In this document: piece after piece, positions 1 through 7,791 of the stretch
How positions within the stretch are numbered: the stretch's first letter is position 1
How the letters are laid out: each line of letters starts with the position of its first letter
DNA from: Caldilineaceae bacterium
GTDB lineage: Bacteria; Chloroflexota; Anaerolineae; Caldilineales; Caldilineaceae
NCBI GenBank assembly: GCA_022827195.1
Contig: JAJDTL010000004.1
Location: 310,001 to 374,000, forward strand
Direction of reading: 5' to 3'
DNA length: 64,000 nt
Translations under genes and position numbers: made by a program
The notes under the pieces: generated by a model
Told to the model about the DNA's origin: nothing
Database searches by the model: none
Seen by the model: only the letters and a program-made list of their open reading frames with translations

Positions 1-2
1 TG

Positions 3-953
3 CTCTCCCTGGCTGATGAAGCTGCGGAGGGGGCCCGGCGCCCGCCCTCCGAGTTCCCCCGGAAGAAGAGTGCTCCCCAACTCCCGACCCCCGCCGCGGC
101 CAGTTCGGTGCCCGTGAAATCGCAGGGAGGTCGCAAGAGGGTAGGTAATCCGGGCAACCTGTTGTCTCTGGCGGCGCGGGGCGGACAGCTGGCCGCGAAG
201 GTATTCGCTGTGTTAGCCAAGCTGGCGCTGATGACGACGGACGACAAAACAGCTTTCAAAGGAGCGGTTGGGGTCGGTAAGGCGGTCGCCTGGTCCAGTG
301 GGATTCCATTGGATGATGTAAAGTTCGTCAAGAACCGGATGGGGGCGACCGTCAATGATGTCCTGGTCGCTGCCGTGGCCGGCGCTTTGCGGCGGTATGT
401 CGAAGCTCGCGGCGACAATCCAGAGGGCAAGACGATCCGGGCCATGGTTCCGGTGGACATCCGACGACCGCAGGATTCGAAACTGACCAATCGATTTGCG
501 TTGGTCTATCTCCCCCTGCCGATCGGTATCGCCGATCCCATCGATCGCCTCTTTGAGACCAAGCGCCACATGGATGCAATCAAACGGTCGCCTGAAGCGC
601 TGGTGACTTATCAGGCCATCGTCGGTTTGGGCGTCGTGTCGGACAAAATAGCCAGGAGGATTCGCGGCTACTATGCCGACAAAGTGAGTATGGTCCTGAC
701 CAATGTGCCTGGTCCCTCCCAGAAGCTCTACTTTGCTGGCAAACTTCTCGAAACAATCGTCTTCTGGGTGCCGCAGTCCGGGTCGATTGGGGTCGGAATC
801 AGCATATTCAGCTACGGCGGGCAGGTAAATATCGGACTCATCACCGACCGCGGCCTTGCTCCCGATCCGGACACCATCATTGCAGCATTTCAGGCGGAAT
901 TCGACAATCTGTTGCGTGTGGCGCGCGCATGGGAAACGCAGGCTCGTCAATGA
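3..953 (+). CDS. Wax ester synthase/diacylglycerol acyltransferase, C-terminal part (5' end outside window)
   Basis: The reading frame is open to the left edge of the window, so this is the C-terminal ~316 residues of a longer protein. The visible part has the features of the WS/DGAT C-terminal domain: a segment MGATVNDVLVAAVAGALRRY, then VPVDIR, then VLTNVPGPSQKLYFAG and a closing IGLITDRGL. The family esterifies acyl-CoA to fatty alcohols or diacylglycerol, making storage wax or triacylglycerol at the membrane or lipid-body surface. The catalytic HHxxxDG motif should lie in the missing N-terminal half. The first residues seen (LSLADEAAEG) fit the linker that follows that motif. Family call is firm; substrate cannot be told. 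Confidence 0.85.
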   Translation, partial: LSLADEAAEGARRPPSEFPRKKSAPQLPTPAAASSVPVKSQGGRKRVGNPGNLLSLAARGGQLAAKVFAVLAKLALMTTDDKTAFKGAVGVGKAVAWSSGIPLDDVKFVKNRMGATVNDVLVAAVAGALRRYVEARGDNPEGKTIRAMVPVDIRRPQDSKLTNRFALVYLPLPIGIADPIDRLFETKRHMDAIKRSPEALVTYQAIVGLGVVSDKIARRIRGYYADKVSMVLTNVPGPSQKLYFAGKLLETIVFWVPQSGSIGVGISIFSYGGQVNIGLITDRGLAPDPDTIIAAFQAEFDNLLRVARAWETQARQ

Positions 954-1049
954 CCGTTCCGCCAGCAACAGCTGCGCCGCGGGATCGTATGAGCCGCCTT
1001 CCCGGCCGGCCCCCTAGAATCAGCGAAGCGAAAGCCACGGCCACCGTAG

Positions 1050-1070
1050 GGGCAGGCCTTGTGCCTGCCC
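1050..1070. repeat. GC-rich hairpin, intergenic repeat-like
   Basis: Perfect 8-bp inverted repeat GGGCAGGC / GCCTGCCC with a five-base loop (CTTGT), about 100 bases after the acyltransferase stop. There is no T-run, so it is a poor intrinsic terminator. Similar 'GTAGGGGCAGG...CCTGCCC' hairpins are, from memory, scattered between genes in Chloroflexota and other metagenomic genomes, so a dispersed REP-like element is the preferred reading. A related hairpin lies at 41092-41110. Confidence 0.5.
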
Positions 1071-1177
1071 TCCGCCTCTTCCAAAGCCGCCGAACATCCA
1101 GCCACCGCCGCCAAGAGTTCCCCACCAGAATGAACAGCCCTGGGCCATAATTGGACTGCACCCCCACCCCACACGAG

Positions 1178-1206
1178 TTGACATGCCGTAGGCGCCACCC
1201 TAGAAT
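1178..1206 (+). promoter_or_regulatory. Sigma70-type promoter for the DinB/isomerase genes
   Basis: TTGACA at 1178-1183 and TAGAAT at 1201-1206 are separated by exactly 17 bases. The predicted start site near 1213 leaves a ~90-base leader before the DinB ATG at 1305. The match is 6/6 and 5/6 to the consensus boxes. Confidence 0.7.
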
Positions 1207-1304
1207 TGACTCTGCGACCACAAAATCTACTTTGATAGTCTCTGCCGTAACAGAGCCGGTCCGCGTGGTTGGGACTGCAACATCGACCTATAGGAACCCT
1301 CATA

Positions 1305-1808
1305 ATGGACATCGTAAAGACGGTCACATCACAGTTTCACGCCGCGCTGTCTATGATGCAACAGACAGTTCAGACCTGCCCCGATGAGATGTGGGACGAG
1401 CCGGTCGTGGGAAACCCGTTCTGGCGCGTCGCCTACCATGGGCTCTTTTTCGTCAACCTCTACTTGCAGCCGTCCGAAGAAGACATGGAGCTCTGGGAAG
1501 GATGTCGCGAAGGCTACCAGTTTCTCGGACCGACGCCCTGGCCCCCGCACGAACAGCCCGCAGCCGACCAACCATATACGCGCGCGGAGCTCCTCTCCTT
1601 CATCGACTTCCTCCACGCCGAGGTTGACCGCATATTGCCGGATGTCGACTTGAGCGATCCGTCCGGCTTCCACTGGCTCCCGTTCGACAAGATGGAGCTG
1701 CAGATCTACAACATCCGCCACCTGCAGCAGCACGTCGGCGACCTCAGCACGCTTCTCCTGACGCAGGCCAATCTGGAAATCGACTGGGTTGGTATGGGAC
1801 AAGGCTAG
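1305..1808 (+). CDS. DinB-like (DinB_2 family) protein
   Basis: Predicted protein of 167 residues with the four-helix DinB/YfiT-type architecture. His45 (AYHG) and His139/His143 (IRHLQQHVGDL) sit where the family places its three metal-binding histidines. ATG 1305 is chosen because AGGAA lies a few bases upstream and an upstream in-frame extension has no ribosome site. Members bind a divalent metal; some are thiol S-transferases, but most have no proven reaction. It is first in a likely two-gene unit with the isomerase 87 bases downstream. Confidence 0.8.
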   Translation: MDIVKTVTSQFHAALSMMQQTVQTCPDEMWDEPVVGNPFWRVAYHGLFFVNLYLQPSEEDMELWEGCREGYQFLGPTPWPPHEQPAADQPYTRAELLSFIDFLHAEVDRILPDVDLSDPSGFHWLPFDKMELQIYNIRHLQQHVGDLSTLLLTQANLEIDWVGMGQG

Positions 1809-1895
1809 ACTGCCGTGGCGGGCCCATCGTGGGCTACCTTCGTCGGAACCTCGCAGAGTACTGGCGACCGCTACCAACCCCTAGGGAGAGCTTCC

Positions 1896-2780
1896 ATGCA
1901 CCTTTCGATGCACAACTGGATGCGCGCCGAGCCTATAGAGGTTACCGTTCGCCGCCTGGCCCGCTACGGCTACAAGAGCATCGAGCTCAGCGGCGAGCCG
2001 GAGCTGTACAACACGCAAGACGTTCGCAGGATGCTCAGCCAGCACGGCCTCTCCTGCTGGGGGGTCGTCTCATTGATGATCGAGGGGCGCGACCTGATCG
2101 ACGCCGAGGAGTCCGTGCGCACCAGCTCAATCGACTACCTGAATCGCTGCATCACGATGGTGAAGGAGCTCGACGGTTTCGAGATGACAATCGTACCGTC
2201 GACGGTGGGCAAGGTGGCGGCTATGGATACGCCCGAGCAGGAGTGGGCCTGGGCCGTCGAAGGCCTGAAGGAGGTCTACGGCCACGCGCAGAAAGAGGGC
2301 GTACGCATCGCGCTGGAGCCGCTCAACCGCTTCGAGACCAACTTTCTCAATCGCGCCGACCAGGCCATGCTGCTGGCCGCAGAGGTGGGACCCGACTGCG
2401 GCGTCTGCATCGACACCTTCCACCTCAACATCGAAGAGGCCAACCTGGTTGAGGCGATTAGGAGCACGAAGGATCGCCTCGTCGATTTTCACGTCGCCGA
2501 CAACAACCGCATGGCCTGCGGCATGGGGGCGCTCGACTGGCCCCTGATCGTCAACACGCTCAAAGAGATCGGCTACGGCGGCGCGCTGACCGTCGAGTTC
2601 GTCGCACCGCTCGATCGCACACCCGCCAACCCATACAAAAACGCGGTCGCCGCGGCCGAAGAGGAACTGACGCCCGAACAGCTGCAGTTCATCCAGGACC
2701 ACGGCAGCGGTGTCCTCTCGGAGGAATTCTACAGCTGGCTGGTCGAAGAGACGGCCAAGACCCTGCTCCCGCTCATCTGA
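1896..2780 (+). CDS. Sugar phosphate isomerase/epimerase, D-tagatose/D-psicose 3-epimerase-like TIM barrel
   Basis: Predicted 294-residue xylose-isomerase-like TIM barrel. The metal ligands of the ketose 3-epimerase family can be read off with the expected spacing: Glu141 (LEPLNRFE), Asp173 (CIDTFH), His199 (DFHVADNNR) and Glu234 (TVEF). The substrate-contact residues Glu147, His176 and Arg205 are also present. Family members interconvert C3 epimers of ketoses using Mn2+ or Co2+. ATG 1896 has AGGGAGAG just upstream; an in-frame upstream extension would overlap the DinB end and lacks a ribosome site. It faces the sugar-transport operon that ends at 3619, so a shared catabolic role is plausible. 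Natural substrate unknown. Confidence 0.85.
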   Translation: MHLSMHNWMRAEPIEVTVRRLARYGYKSIELSGEPELYNTQDVRRMLSQHGLSCWGVVSLMIEGRDLIDAEESVRTSSIDYLNRCITMVKELDGFEMTIVPSTVGKVAAMDTPEQEWAWAVEGLKEVYGHAQKEGVRIALEPLNRFETNFLNRADQAMLLAAEVGPDCGVCIDTFHLNIEEANLVEAIRSTKDRLVDFHVADNNRMACGMGALDWPLIVNTLKEIGYGGALTVEFVAPLDRTPANPYKNAVAAAEEELTPEQLQFIQDHGSGVLSEEFYSWLVEETAKTLLPLI

Positions 2781-2934
2781 AGAACTCACGCCAGCAGGTA
2801 AGAGCCTCCGACTATCGCAGCTGCATGCCCAAAGAACAAGGTTAGCAGTTGAGTCTTGTAATGCCGAGCCGCGCACCATCGCTTACGGGCTCATCAACAC
2901 CCGACTTCATGTCTTGATCTTTACTGAACGCGAG

Positions 2935-2974
2935 GAGAACATTCGCGTTATCAGCCTTCGCAAGGCGAATTCTC
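2935..2974. promoter_or_regulatory. Imperfect dyad before the BrnA gene, possible operator
   Basis: Arms GAGAA-CA-TTCGC (2935-2946) and GCGAATTCTC (2965-2974) are inverted copies with an 18-base spacer, ending just before the BrnA Shine-Dalgarno sequence. BrnA-type antitoxins repress their own promoter, so an operator is plausible, but this is inference. Confidence 0.3.
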
Positions 2975-2989
2975 GGGAGAAAGAGGATT

Positions 2990-3343
2990 ATGACCAAGCA
3001 CAAGGATAGAACCTTCGACGAGATTGCTAGGAAACACGGTGAGGAGGCCGCCATAAACGCCGGCATTGCCGCCGATCCGGACACATTAGAAGCCGACGCT
3101 GAATGGTTCAAAGAGGCGCGGCCTGCTCACGAAACGCATCCCCATCTAGTCGAACGTTACCGACGAACGCGCGGCAAGCAGAAGGCGCCGACCAAGGAGC
3201 TCATCTCGATTCGATTGGACGCCGATCTGATGGAGCACTTTCGCAGCGGGGGGCCGGGGTGGCAGACGCGATTGAACGAGACGCTGCGCCAGGCTGTCTT
3301 TGGCTCCTGTTTGAACCTTGACTTTCCCGTCTTGTGGTCCTAA
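2990..3343 (+). CDS. BrnA-family antitoxin-like protein (no BrnT partner)
   Basis: Predicted 117 residues. The C-terminal half carries the ribbon-helix-helix signature of BrnA antitoxins: ELISIRLDADLMEHFRSGG followed by GWQTRLNETLRQAV. The N-terminal ~60 residues are acidic and probably bind a partner. GGGAGAAAGAGG precedes ATG 2990. BrnA normally lies directly downstream of brnT, encoding a small ribonuclease toxin; the 209 bases before this gene hold no such open frame, so the antitoxin appears solitary here. It may repress other promoters or neutralise a distant toxin. Confidence 0.75.
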   Translation: MTKHKDRTFDEIARKHGEEAAINAGIAADPDTLEADAEWFKEARPAHETHPHLVERYRRTRGKQKAPTKELISIRLDADLMEHFRSGGPGWQTRLNETLRQAVFGSCLNLDFPVLWS

Positions 3344-3618
3344 GATCAGGGCTCACAATAACCTTACCAGGAAAAGGAATCAAAAAGCTCCATTGACGTG
3401 GCCCGAGAGTGACTGGAATCCCGAAGTATAATGGTGCTGTGGCCTAGTCGGAAGAAGACCAATGTTATATTGGCTCTTGTCCTGGAATATTTGGGCCTTG
3501 CTGTCACGGTGACGATGAGGACAAAGTCGATCGTCAGCTACGACTGATCTTCAGCGAGTGGCTCGAGATCGATAGAGTCGACAACCCGCAATCGCAGACT
3601 CGGTTGCCTGAATCGGTC
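3344..3618. other. Intergenic stretch between convergent genes
   Basis: No open frame with coding character. A TATAAT at 3427-3432 has no matching -35 and no downstream gene. No terminator with a T-run was found for either flanking gene. Confidence 0.5.
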
Positions 3619-4662
3619 TCAAAGTGAAATCCGACGCCCCTCCCGCGCCGATTGATATGCCCCCAGAATCATCTCCACCGACTTGCGCCCCTCCTCCGCG
3701 CTGACATGCTCCTCGCTCAACCCGCGCACATAATCGATGAACGGCCGCGGCACACTCGCGATCCGCTCCCCCTGGCTCGCCGGAATCGGCAGATGAAACG
3801 CCTCCCACTCGCTGTCACCCTGGCGGATCATCCGCAGCGGCGCCGCGCCCGGCGCACGCGGCGCCATCGTCGAAGGACCGTCGCCGTAGTCCTGGATGAT
3901 CGTGCCCTCCGCGCCGTAGATCTCGGTCGTGTTCACGCCCGCGACCGTCGTCGAGCCGTTGAACAGCGTGCCGATCGCCCCGTTCTCGAAGCGGAAGATT
4001 GCGACGCCGTTGTCGTCCGGAGCGATCTTCGTCACGATGTTATCGATCTCAGCCATGACGCGCGTCGCCGGCCCGAATGTCCAGTAGAACCAGTCCGCGG
4101 CGTGGATCGCATCGTCGAAGAACATGCCCACGTTCGCAACCGGGTCGATGTGCCAGCGCGTCGGGCCGGTGAAAAACGCCTCGTTGTTCAGCACGCCGAT
4201 GCAGTGCCGTCGGCGGATGACCGCGATTTCTCCCACCGCCTTGGCCTCGACAAGCTCCTTGATCTTGCGGTTGACCGGGTCCTGCCGCATCTGGAAGGCC
4301 ACGCTGAACTTTACCCCGCTGCCGCGCACCGCCTCGATGATGCGGTCGCAGTCTTCGAGCGTCGTCGCCAGCGGCTTCTGGCATAGGATCGCCTTACCTG
4401 CCGCCGCCGCCTGCTCCACGAACTGGGCGTGACGGTTCGTCTCCGTTGTAACGATCACGGCGTCGATATTGGGGTCGTCAGTGATTGCATCGGACTCTGC
4501 TCGGTATTCCATACCGAAGGCGTCCGCGGCCTCGCGCCCGCGTTCCTCGTTTTCGTCCCAGCAGGCCACCAGCTCGACGTCGTCGAACTCCAGCATCTTG
4601 CGGCAATATGTGTTGCTGTGACCGTGGGCGTGGCTCAACACGCCGATGCGAACCTTGTCCAT
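3619..4662 (-). CDS. Gfo/Idh/MocA-family oxidoreductase
   Basis: Predicted 347-residue NAD(P)-dependent sugar or cyclitol dehydrogenase. It has an N-terminal Rossmann fold and a C-terminal Gfo/Idh/MocA alpha/beta domain containing FFDDAIHAADW, which holds the family's catalytic Asp/His region. Two departures are visible. The usual GxGxxG nucleotide loop reads GVLSHAHGHS, and the EKP motif is QKP (Gln95-Lys96), keeping the lysine. These changes mark a divergent subgroup. It is the last gene of the leftward transport operon, 39 bases after the MalG-type permease, so it probably oxidises the imported compound or its product. Confidence 0.85.
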   Translation of the reverse strand: MDKVRIGVLSHAHGHSNTYCRKMLEFDDVELVACWDENEERGREAADAFGMEYRAESDAITDDPNIDAVIVTTETNRHAQFVEQAAAAGKAILCQKPLATTLEDCDRIIEAVRGSGVKFSVAFQMRQDPVNRKIKELVEAKAVGEIAVIRRRHCIGVLNNEAFFTGPTRWHIDPVANVGMFFDDAIHAADWFYWTFGPATRVMAEIDNIVTKIAPDDNGVAIFRFENGAIGTLFNGSTTVAGVNTTEIYGAEGTIIQDYGDGPSTMAPRAPGAAPLRMIRQGDSEWEAFHLPIPASQGERIASVPRPFIDYVRGLSEEHVSAEEGRKSVEMILGAYQSAREGRRISL

Positions 4663-4701
4663 TGGATGACCTCAGAATTGGTTGAAAGAATGAAGGCGCG
4701 T

Positions 4702-5619
4702 TTACGCCTTGAGTCCGCCGGCTGTCAGGCCGCGCACGTAGTGCCTCATGCCGAAGGAGAAGAGGATGATCAAGGGAAACGAGGCAAGAATGTAGCCCGC
4801 CATCTGGGGCCCGAGATCCGTGACCCCGATTTCGGAGGTGAACTGCGTCAACGCGACCGCTACGACTTGCCGTTTCGGGCTGGAGATGACTACCAGCGGC
4901 CACATGAACTGATTGTACGTGGTGACCAGGCGCACCACCGCGACCGTCACCAGGATCGGCGCCGAAAGCGGCACCGCGATCTGCGCGAAGCTCTGCAGCT
5001 CGCTGGCCCCGTCGATACGCGCCGCGTCGAAGAACTCCTCCGGCAACGTCGCAAAGAAGCTGCGGCACAGCAGCAGCGCAAAGACCTGCCCCCCCGACGT
5101 CCACGGCAGGATCAGCGCCCAGTACGTGTTTTCCAGCCCCATGTTGAGGATTAACACATAGGCCGGAATCAGCGTCAGGATCGGCGGAATCATCAGCAGC
5201 GCCAGAATGCCGGTGTAGATCATCTCCTTGCCCGGGAATCGGTGGCGCGCGAAGACGTAACCGGCAAGGCTGGCCAGAACGACCGTCGCGGCCGTGGAGC
5301 TTCCCGAGGTCAGGATCGAGTTGAGTATCGGCCGCCAGATGACGAGCGTGCCGAGACCGAAGTTTTCCCAGCGGTACGGGTTGGGCATCGACCAGAATCG
5401 CCCGTAGATCTGGCCGTTGTCCTTTAGCGAAAGCGCCACTAGGTAGAGGATTGGGATGAAAGTTATAACCAGCAGCAGAAGCAGGACCGCGTATAGCAGG
5501 ATCTGCCCGCCGCTCAGCTGGGCAATGCGAAGCGTGAAGCCGGCGGCCGCCCCGCTCTCGCCGTGCGGCGCAACCGCCGCCGCCTGCCCGGTGCCCTCGG
5601 AGTCGCGCGCCGTTACCAT
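4702..5619 (-). CDS. Carbohydrate ABC transporter permease, MalG/UgpE type
   Basis: Predicted 305-residue inner-membrane protein with about six transmembrane segments. The cytoplasmic EAA loop is clear: EEFFDAARIDGASELQSFAQ, followed by IAVPLSAPIL, which docks the ATPase. It is one of two permease halves of a CUT1-type sugar importer. Its ATG lies one base after the TGA of the propeller-permease fusion, so the two are translationally coupled. The operon has no ATPase gene; CUT1 systems often use a shared MsmK/UgpC-type ATPase from elsewhere. Confidence 0.9.
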   Translation of the reverse strand: MVTARDSEGTGQAAAVAPHGESGAAAGFTLRIAQLSGGQILLYAVLLLLLVITFIPILYLVALSLKDNGQIYGRFWSMPNPYRWENFGLGTLVIWRPILNSILTSGSSTAATVVLASLAGYVFARHRFPGKEMIYTGILALLMIPPILTLIPAYVLILNMGLENTYWALILPWTSGGQVFALLLCRSFFATLPEEFFDAARIDGASELQSFAQIAVPLSAPILVTVAVVRLVTTYNQFMWPLVVISSPKRQVVAVALTQFTSEIGVTDLGPQMAGYILASFPLIILFSFGMRHYVRGLTAGGLKA

Positions 5620-5620
5620 C

Positions 5621-7762
5621 TCATGCCTCGTACTCGCTGGAGGACTTGACGAAACGCATGTTGACGATCGTGCCCGCCAGAATAATGAAGAATAGAATCA
5701 TGCCGATTGCCGACGCCACCCCCATCCGGTCCATCCGCATCGCAAGGTAGTAAAGCTCCAGCGCCGGCGTGTATGTCGCCGCGCCGGGACCGCCGCCGGT
5801 CGTCAGGAAGACCAGCTCGAAGGTCTGGACGGCGTTGATAAAGTTGAGAATCAGGAGAAGCTTGATCTGGCCCATCAACAGCGGCAGATCAATGCTCCAG
5901 AACCGCCTCCAGGTGCTCGCGCCGTCGACCAGGCTGGCGTCGATGATCTCATTCGAGATTGAGATGAGGCCTCCGTAAAAGATCAGCAGCGCGAACGCGT
6001 TGACCCACGGCACGCCAATAAAGATGATCGAGCCGAGCGCCACGCTGGCGTCTCCGTACCAAACGCGTGTGAGATGCTCCAGGCCTACGAGCTTCAGGCT
6101 CTCGTTGAGCAGGCCGATGGCCGGGTCGTAAATGTTGTTCCACACCAGAATCTCGACCACCGCCGGCAGCACGATCGGCACGACGAAGAGCGTGCGGAAC
6201 CAGTACTGGGAGAAGCGGTTCCGCAAATTGAAGATGAACTCGGCCACCAGCAGCGGCACCGTCATCGTCTTCAACACCGAGACAACGACGAGAATGGCCG
6301 CGTTCCGAAAGCCGGAAATGAAAAAGCGGTCCTCCATCAGGAAGCGGAAGTTGGACAGGCCCACCCACTCGGTGCGCGCGCCCGGACTCCAATCCGTGAA
6401 CGCGTGGTAAAGGCCGGAAAAAGCCGGATAATAGTTGAAGGTGAGCAGAAACGCCAGCGTCGGCAGGATCAGCAGGTAGGAAAGCCGCGCGCTCCAAACT
6501 GCCTGCAGGACGCCGAGTGGCCCCGCCGCGCTGCGCTGCCAGACCTGCTGCCCGGCCACCGTATTGCGGGCCGCCCATACAGCCGCCACAACCAAGACAA
6601 GGACCAGCCCGAAAGCCAACAGCAAGGTCCGCTGGCGCTGGGCCGTTGACCGCGCCGCACCCGCGAGGGTCGCGCTGCGGTCGTAGGTCAGGGCCGCCCC
6701 TGATGCCGTCCCCAAGGCGAGACTGCTGCCGTCGCCCGCCAGGGCCACGCTGAGCACCTCTTCATCCTGAATGAAGCGATGCGAAAGGCCGCCTTCGCGG
6801 TCGAGCAGGTAGGCGCTCTTGTCCTCGGAGCCGACCAAAGCGGTCGAGCCGTCCGCGGCGAGCGATACGCCGCTTATCGCATCCTCAGCCTTGAAGCGCC
6901 AGATTACGGAACCGTTTGCACCGTTGAGAATAGTGGCCGAGCCGTCGCTGGCGCCCGCCAGGATGCGCGCGCCGTTCGCGCTCACCGAGACCGACCGGAC
7001 GCTGTAATCGAGCCCGGCCTGGAGCAACCTCTTGCCCGCGCGGCTGTAGATCGTCACAAACCCGTCATCCGAGCCCGTGACAACGCGCGCCTTTTCGCCG
7101 CTGCCATAGATGTCGACGGCCTTAACGCCGATGCCGATCTCCTCCTGCCACAGCAAGTTGCCTTCGCCGTCGAGCGCGTAAACGGTGAGGTCGTCGGAGG
7201 TCGCCGCCACCAGCGAGCCGTCAGGCGCGACGGCAGCGTTGTTCATCGGCCGACCGGCCTTGAACTGCCACAGCTCGTTGCCTTCTGCATCGAGGAAGTA
7301 GACGAAGCGGTCCTCCGACGCGACCGCCAGCCATTTGCCGTCGGGCGAGATGTCGACGCCGAGGATGCTGTTTGCCGCCTCGAACGGCCACAGCAGCTCG
7401 CCCGAAGCGTCGTACAGTCGCAGTGTGTTGTCTCTTCCGCCGACCGCGACACGCGTTCCGTCCTCGGAGATGGCGACCGCTTCGACACGGCTGGCAACGT
7501 CACGCTCCCACAGGAGACCTTCCTCCACTTGTGCCGCCAGCGGCAGCGCCAGCGTCGCCAGGAGCGCGCCGGCGACCGCCAGCGCGCCCACAATCCGCCG
7601 CAATCCGCCAAATAGGACCGCACGGCGCAGACCAGACAAGCCGCTCCCTGGCGGGAGCGGCAAGCCCGATCTGTTACGCTTTGGTCGTTTCCTGTTCGAC
7701 TCTGCTTTCGTAAACAGGCCCATCGACAAACGTCTGCTGAAACCGAATCTGCGCCGCTCCAT
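5621..7762 (-). CDS. Fusion: seven-bladed WD40/PQQ-like propeller joined to MalF/UgpA-type ABC permease
   Basis: Predicted 713 residues, more than twice a normal MalF/UgpA permease (~300). Residues ~53-76 form a hydrophobic signal or anchor ending LPLAAQ. Residues ~92-365 hold seven repeats of about 39 residues, each with the pattern V..V..S.DG..L..G..D..V..LD..G..LW (for example VDISPDGKWLAVASED). A second membrane segment spans ~378-398. From ~425 a complete sugar permease follows, starting YLLILPTLAFLL and carrying the EAA loop NEIIDASLVDGASTWRRF. The likely topology puts the propeller outside the cell, next to where the binding protein docks. The frame is open throughout, base use is uniform, and the partner permease follows one base later, so a sequencing artefact is unlikely. 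Role of the propeller (docking, glycan binding or sensing) is inference. Confidence 0.88.
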   Translation of the reverse strand: MERRRFGFSRRLSMGLFTKAESNRKRPKRNRSGLPLPPGSGLSGLRRAVLFGGLRRIVGALAVAGALLATLALPLAAQVEEGLLWERDVASRVEAVAISEDGTRVAVGGRDNTLRLYDASGELLWPFEAANSILGVDISPDGKWLAVASEDRFVYFLDAEGNELWQFKAGRPMNNAAVAPDGSLVAATSDDLTVYALDGEGNLLWQEEIGIGVKAVDIYGSGEKARVVTGSDDGFVTIYSRAGKRLLQAGLDYSVRSVSVSANGARILAGASDGSATILNGANGSVIWRFKAEDAISGVSLAADGSTALVGSEDKSAYLLDREGGLSHRFIQDEEVLSVALAGDGSSLALGTASGAALTYDRSATLAGAARSTAQRQRTLLLAFGLVLVLVVAAVWAARNTVAGQQVWQRSAAGPLGVLQAVWSARLSYLLILPTLAFLLTFNYYPAFSGLYHAFTDWSPGARTEWVGLSNFRFLMEDRFFISGFRNAAILVVVSVLKTMTVPLLVAEFIFNLRNRFSQYWFRTLFVVPIVLPAVVEILVWNNIYDPAIGLLNESLKLVGLEHLTRVWYGDASVALGSIIFIGVPWVNAFALLIFYGGLISISNEIIDASLVDGASTWRRFWSIDLPLLMGQIKLLLILNFINAVQTFELVFLTTGGGPGAATYTPALELYYLAMRMDRMGVASAIGMILFFIILAGTIVNMRFVKSSSEYEA

Positions 7763-7791
7763 CTAGCCTGGGCGGCGCAGAAAGGAGAGAA

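Noticed and set aside
213..968. Long minus-strand frame opposite the acyltransferase
   Set aside because: Antisense to a clear WS/DGAT domain; no family text or ribosome site.
1050..1070. Hairpin as intrinsic terminator of the acyltransferase gene
   Set aside because: No T-run on either strand; better explained as a dispersed repeat.
3427..3432. TATAAT as a promoter
   Set aside because: No -35 at 15-19 bases, no extended TG and no downstream gene on that strand.
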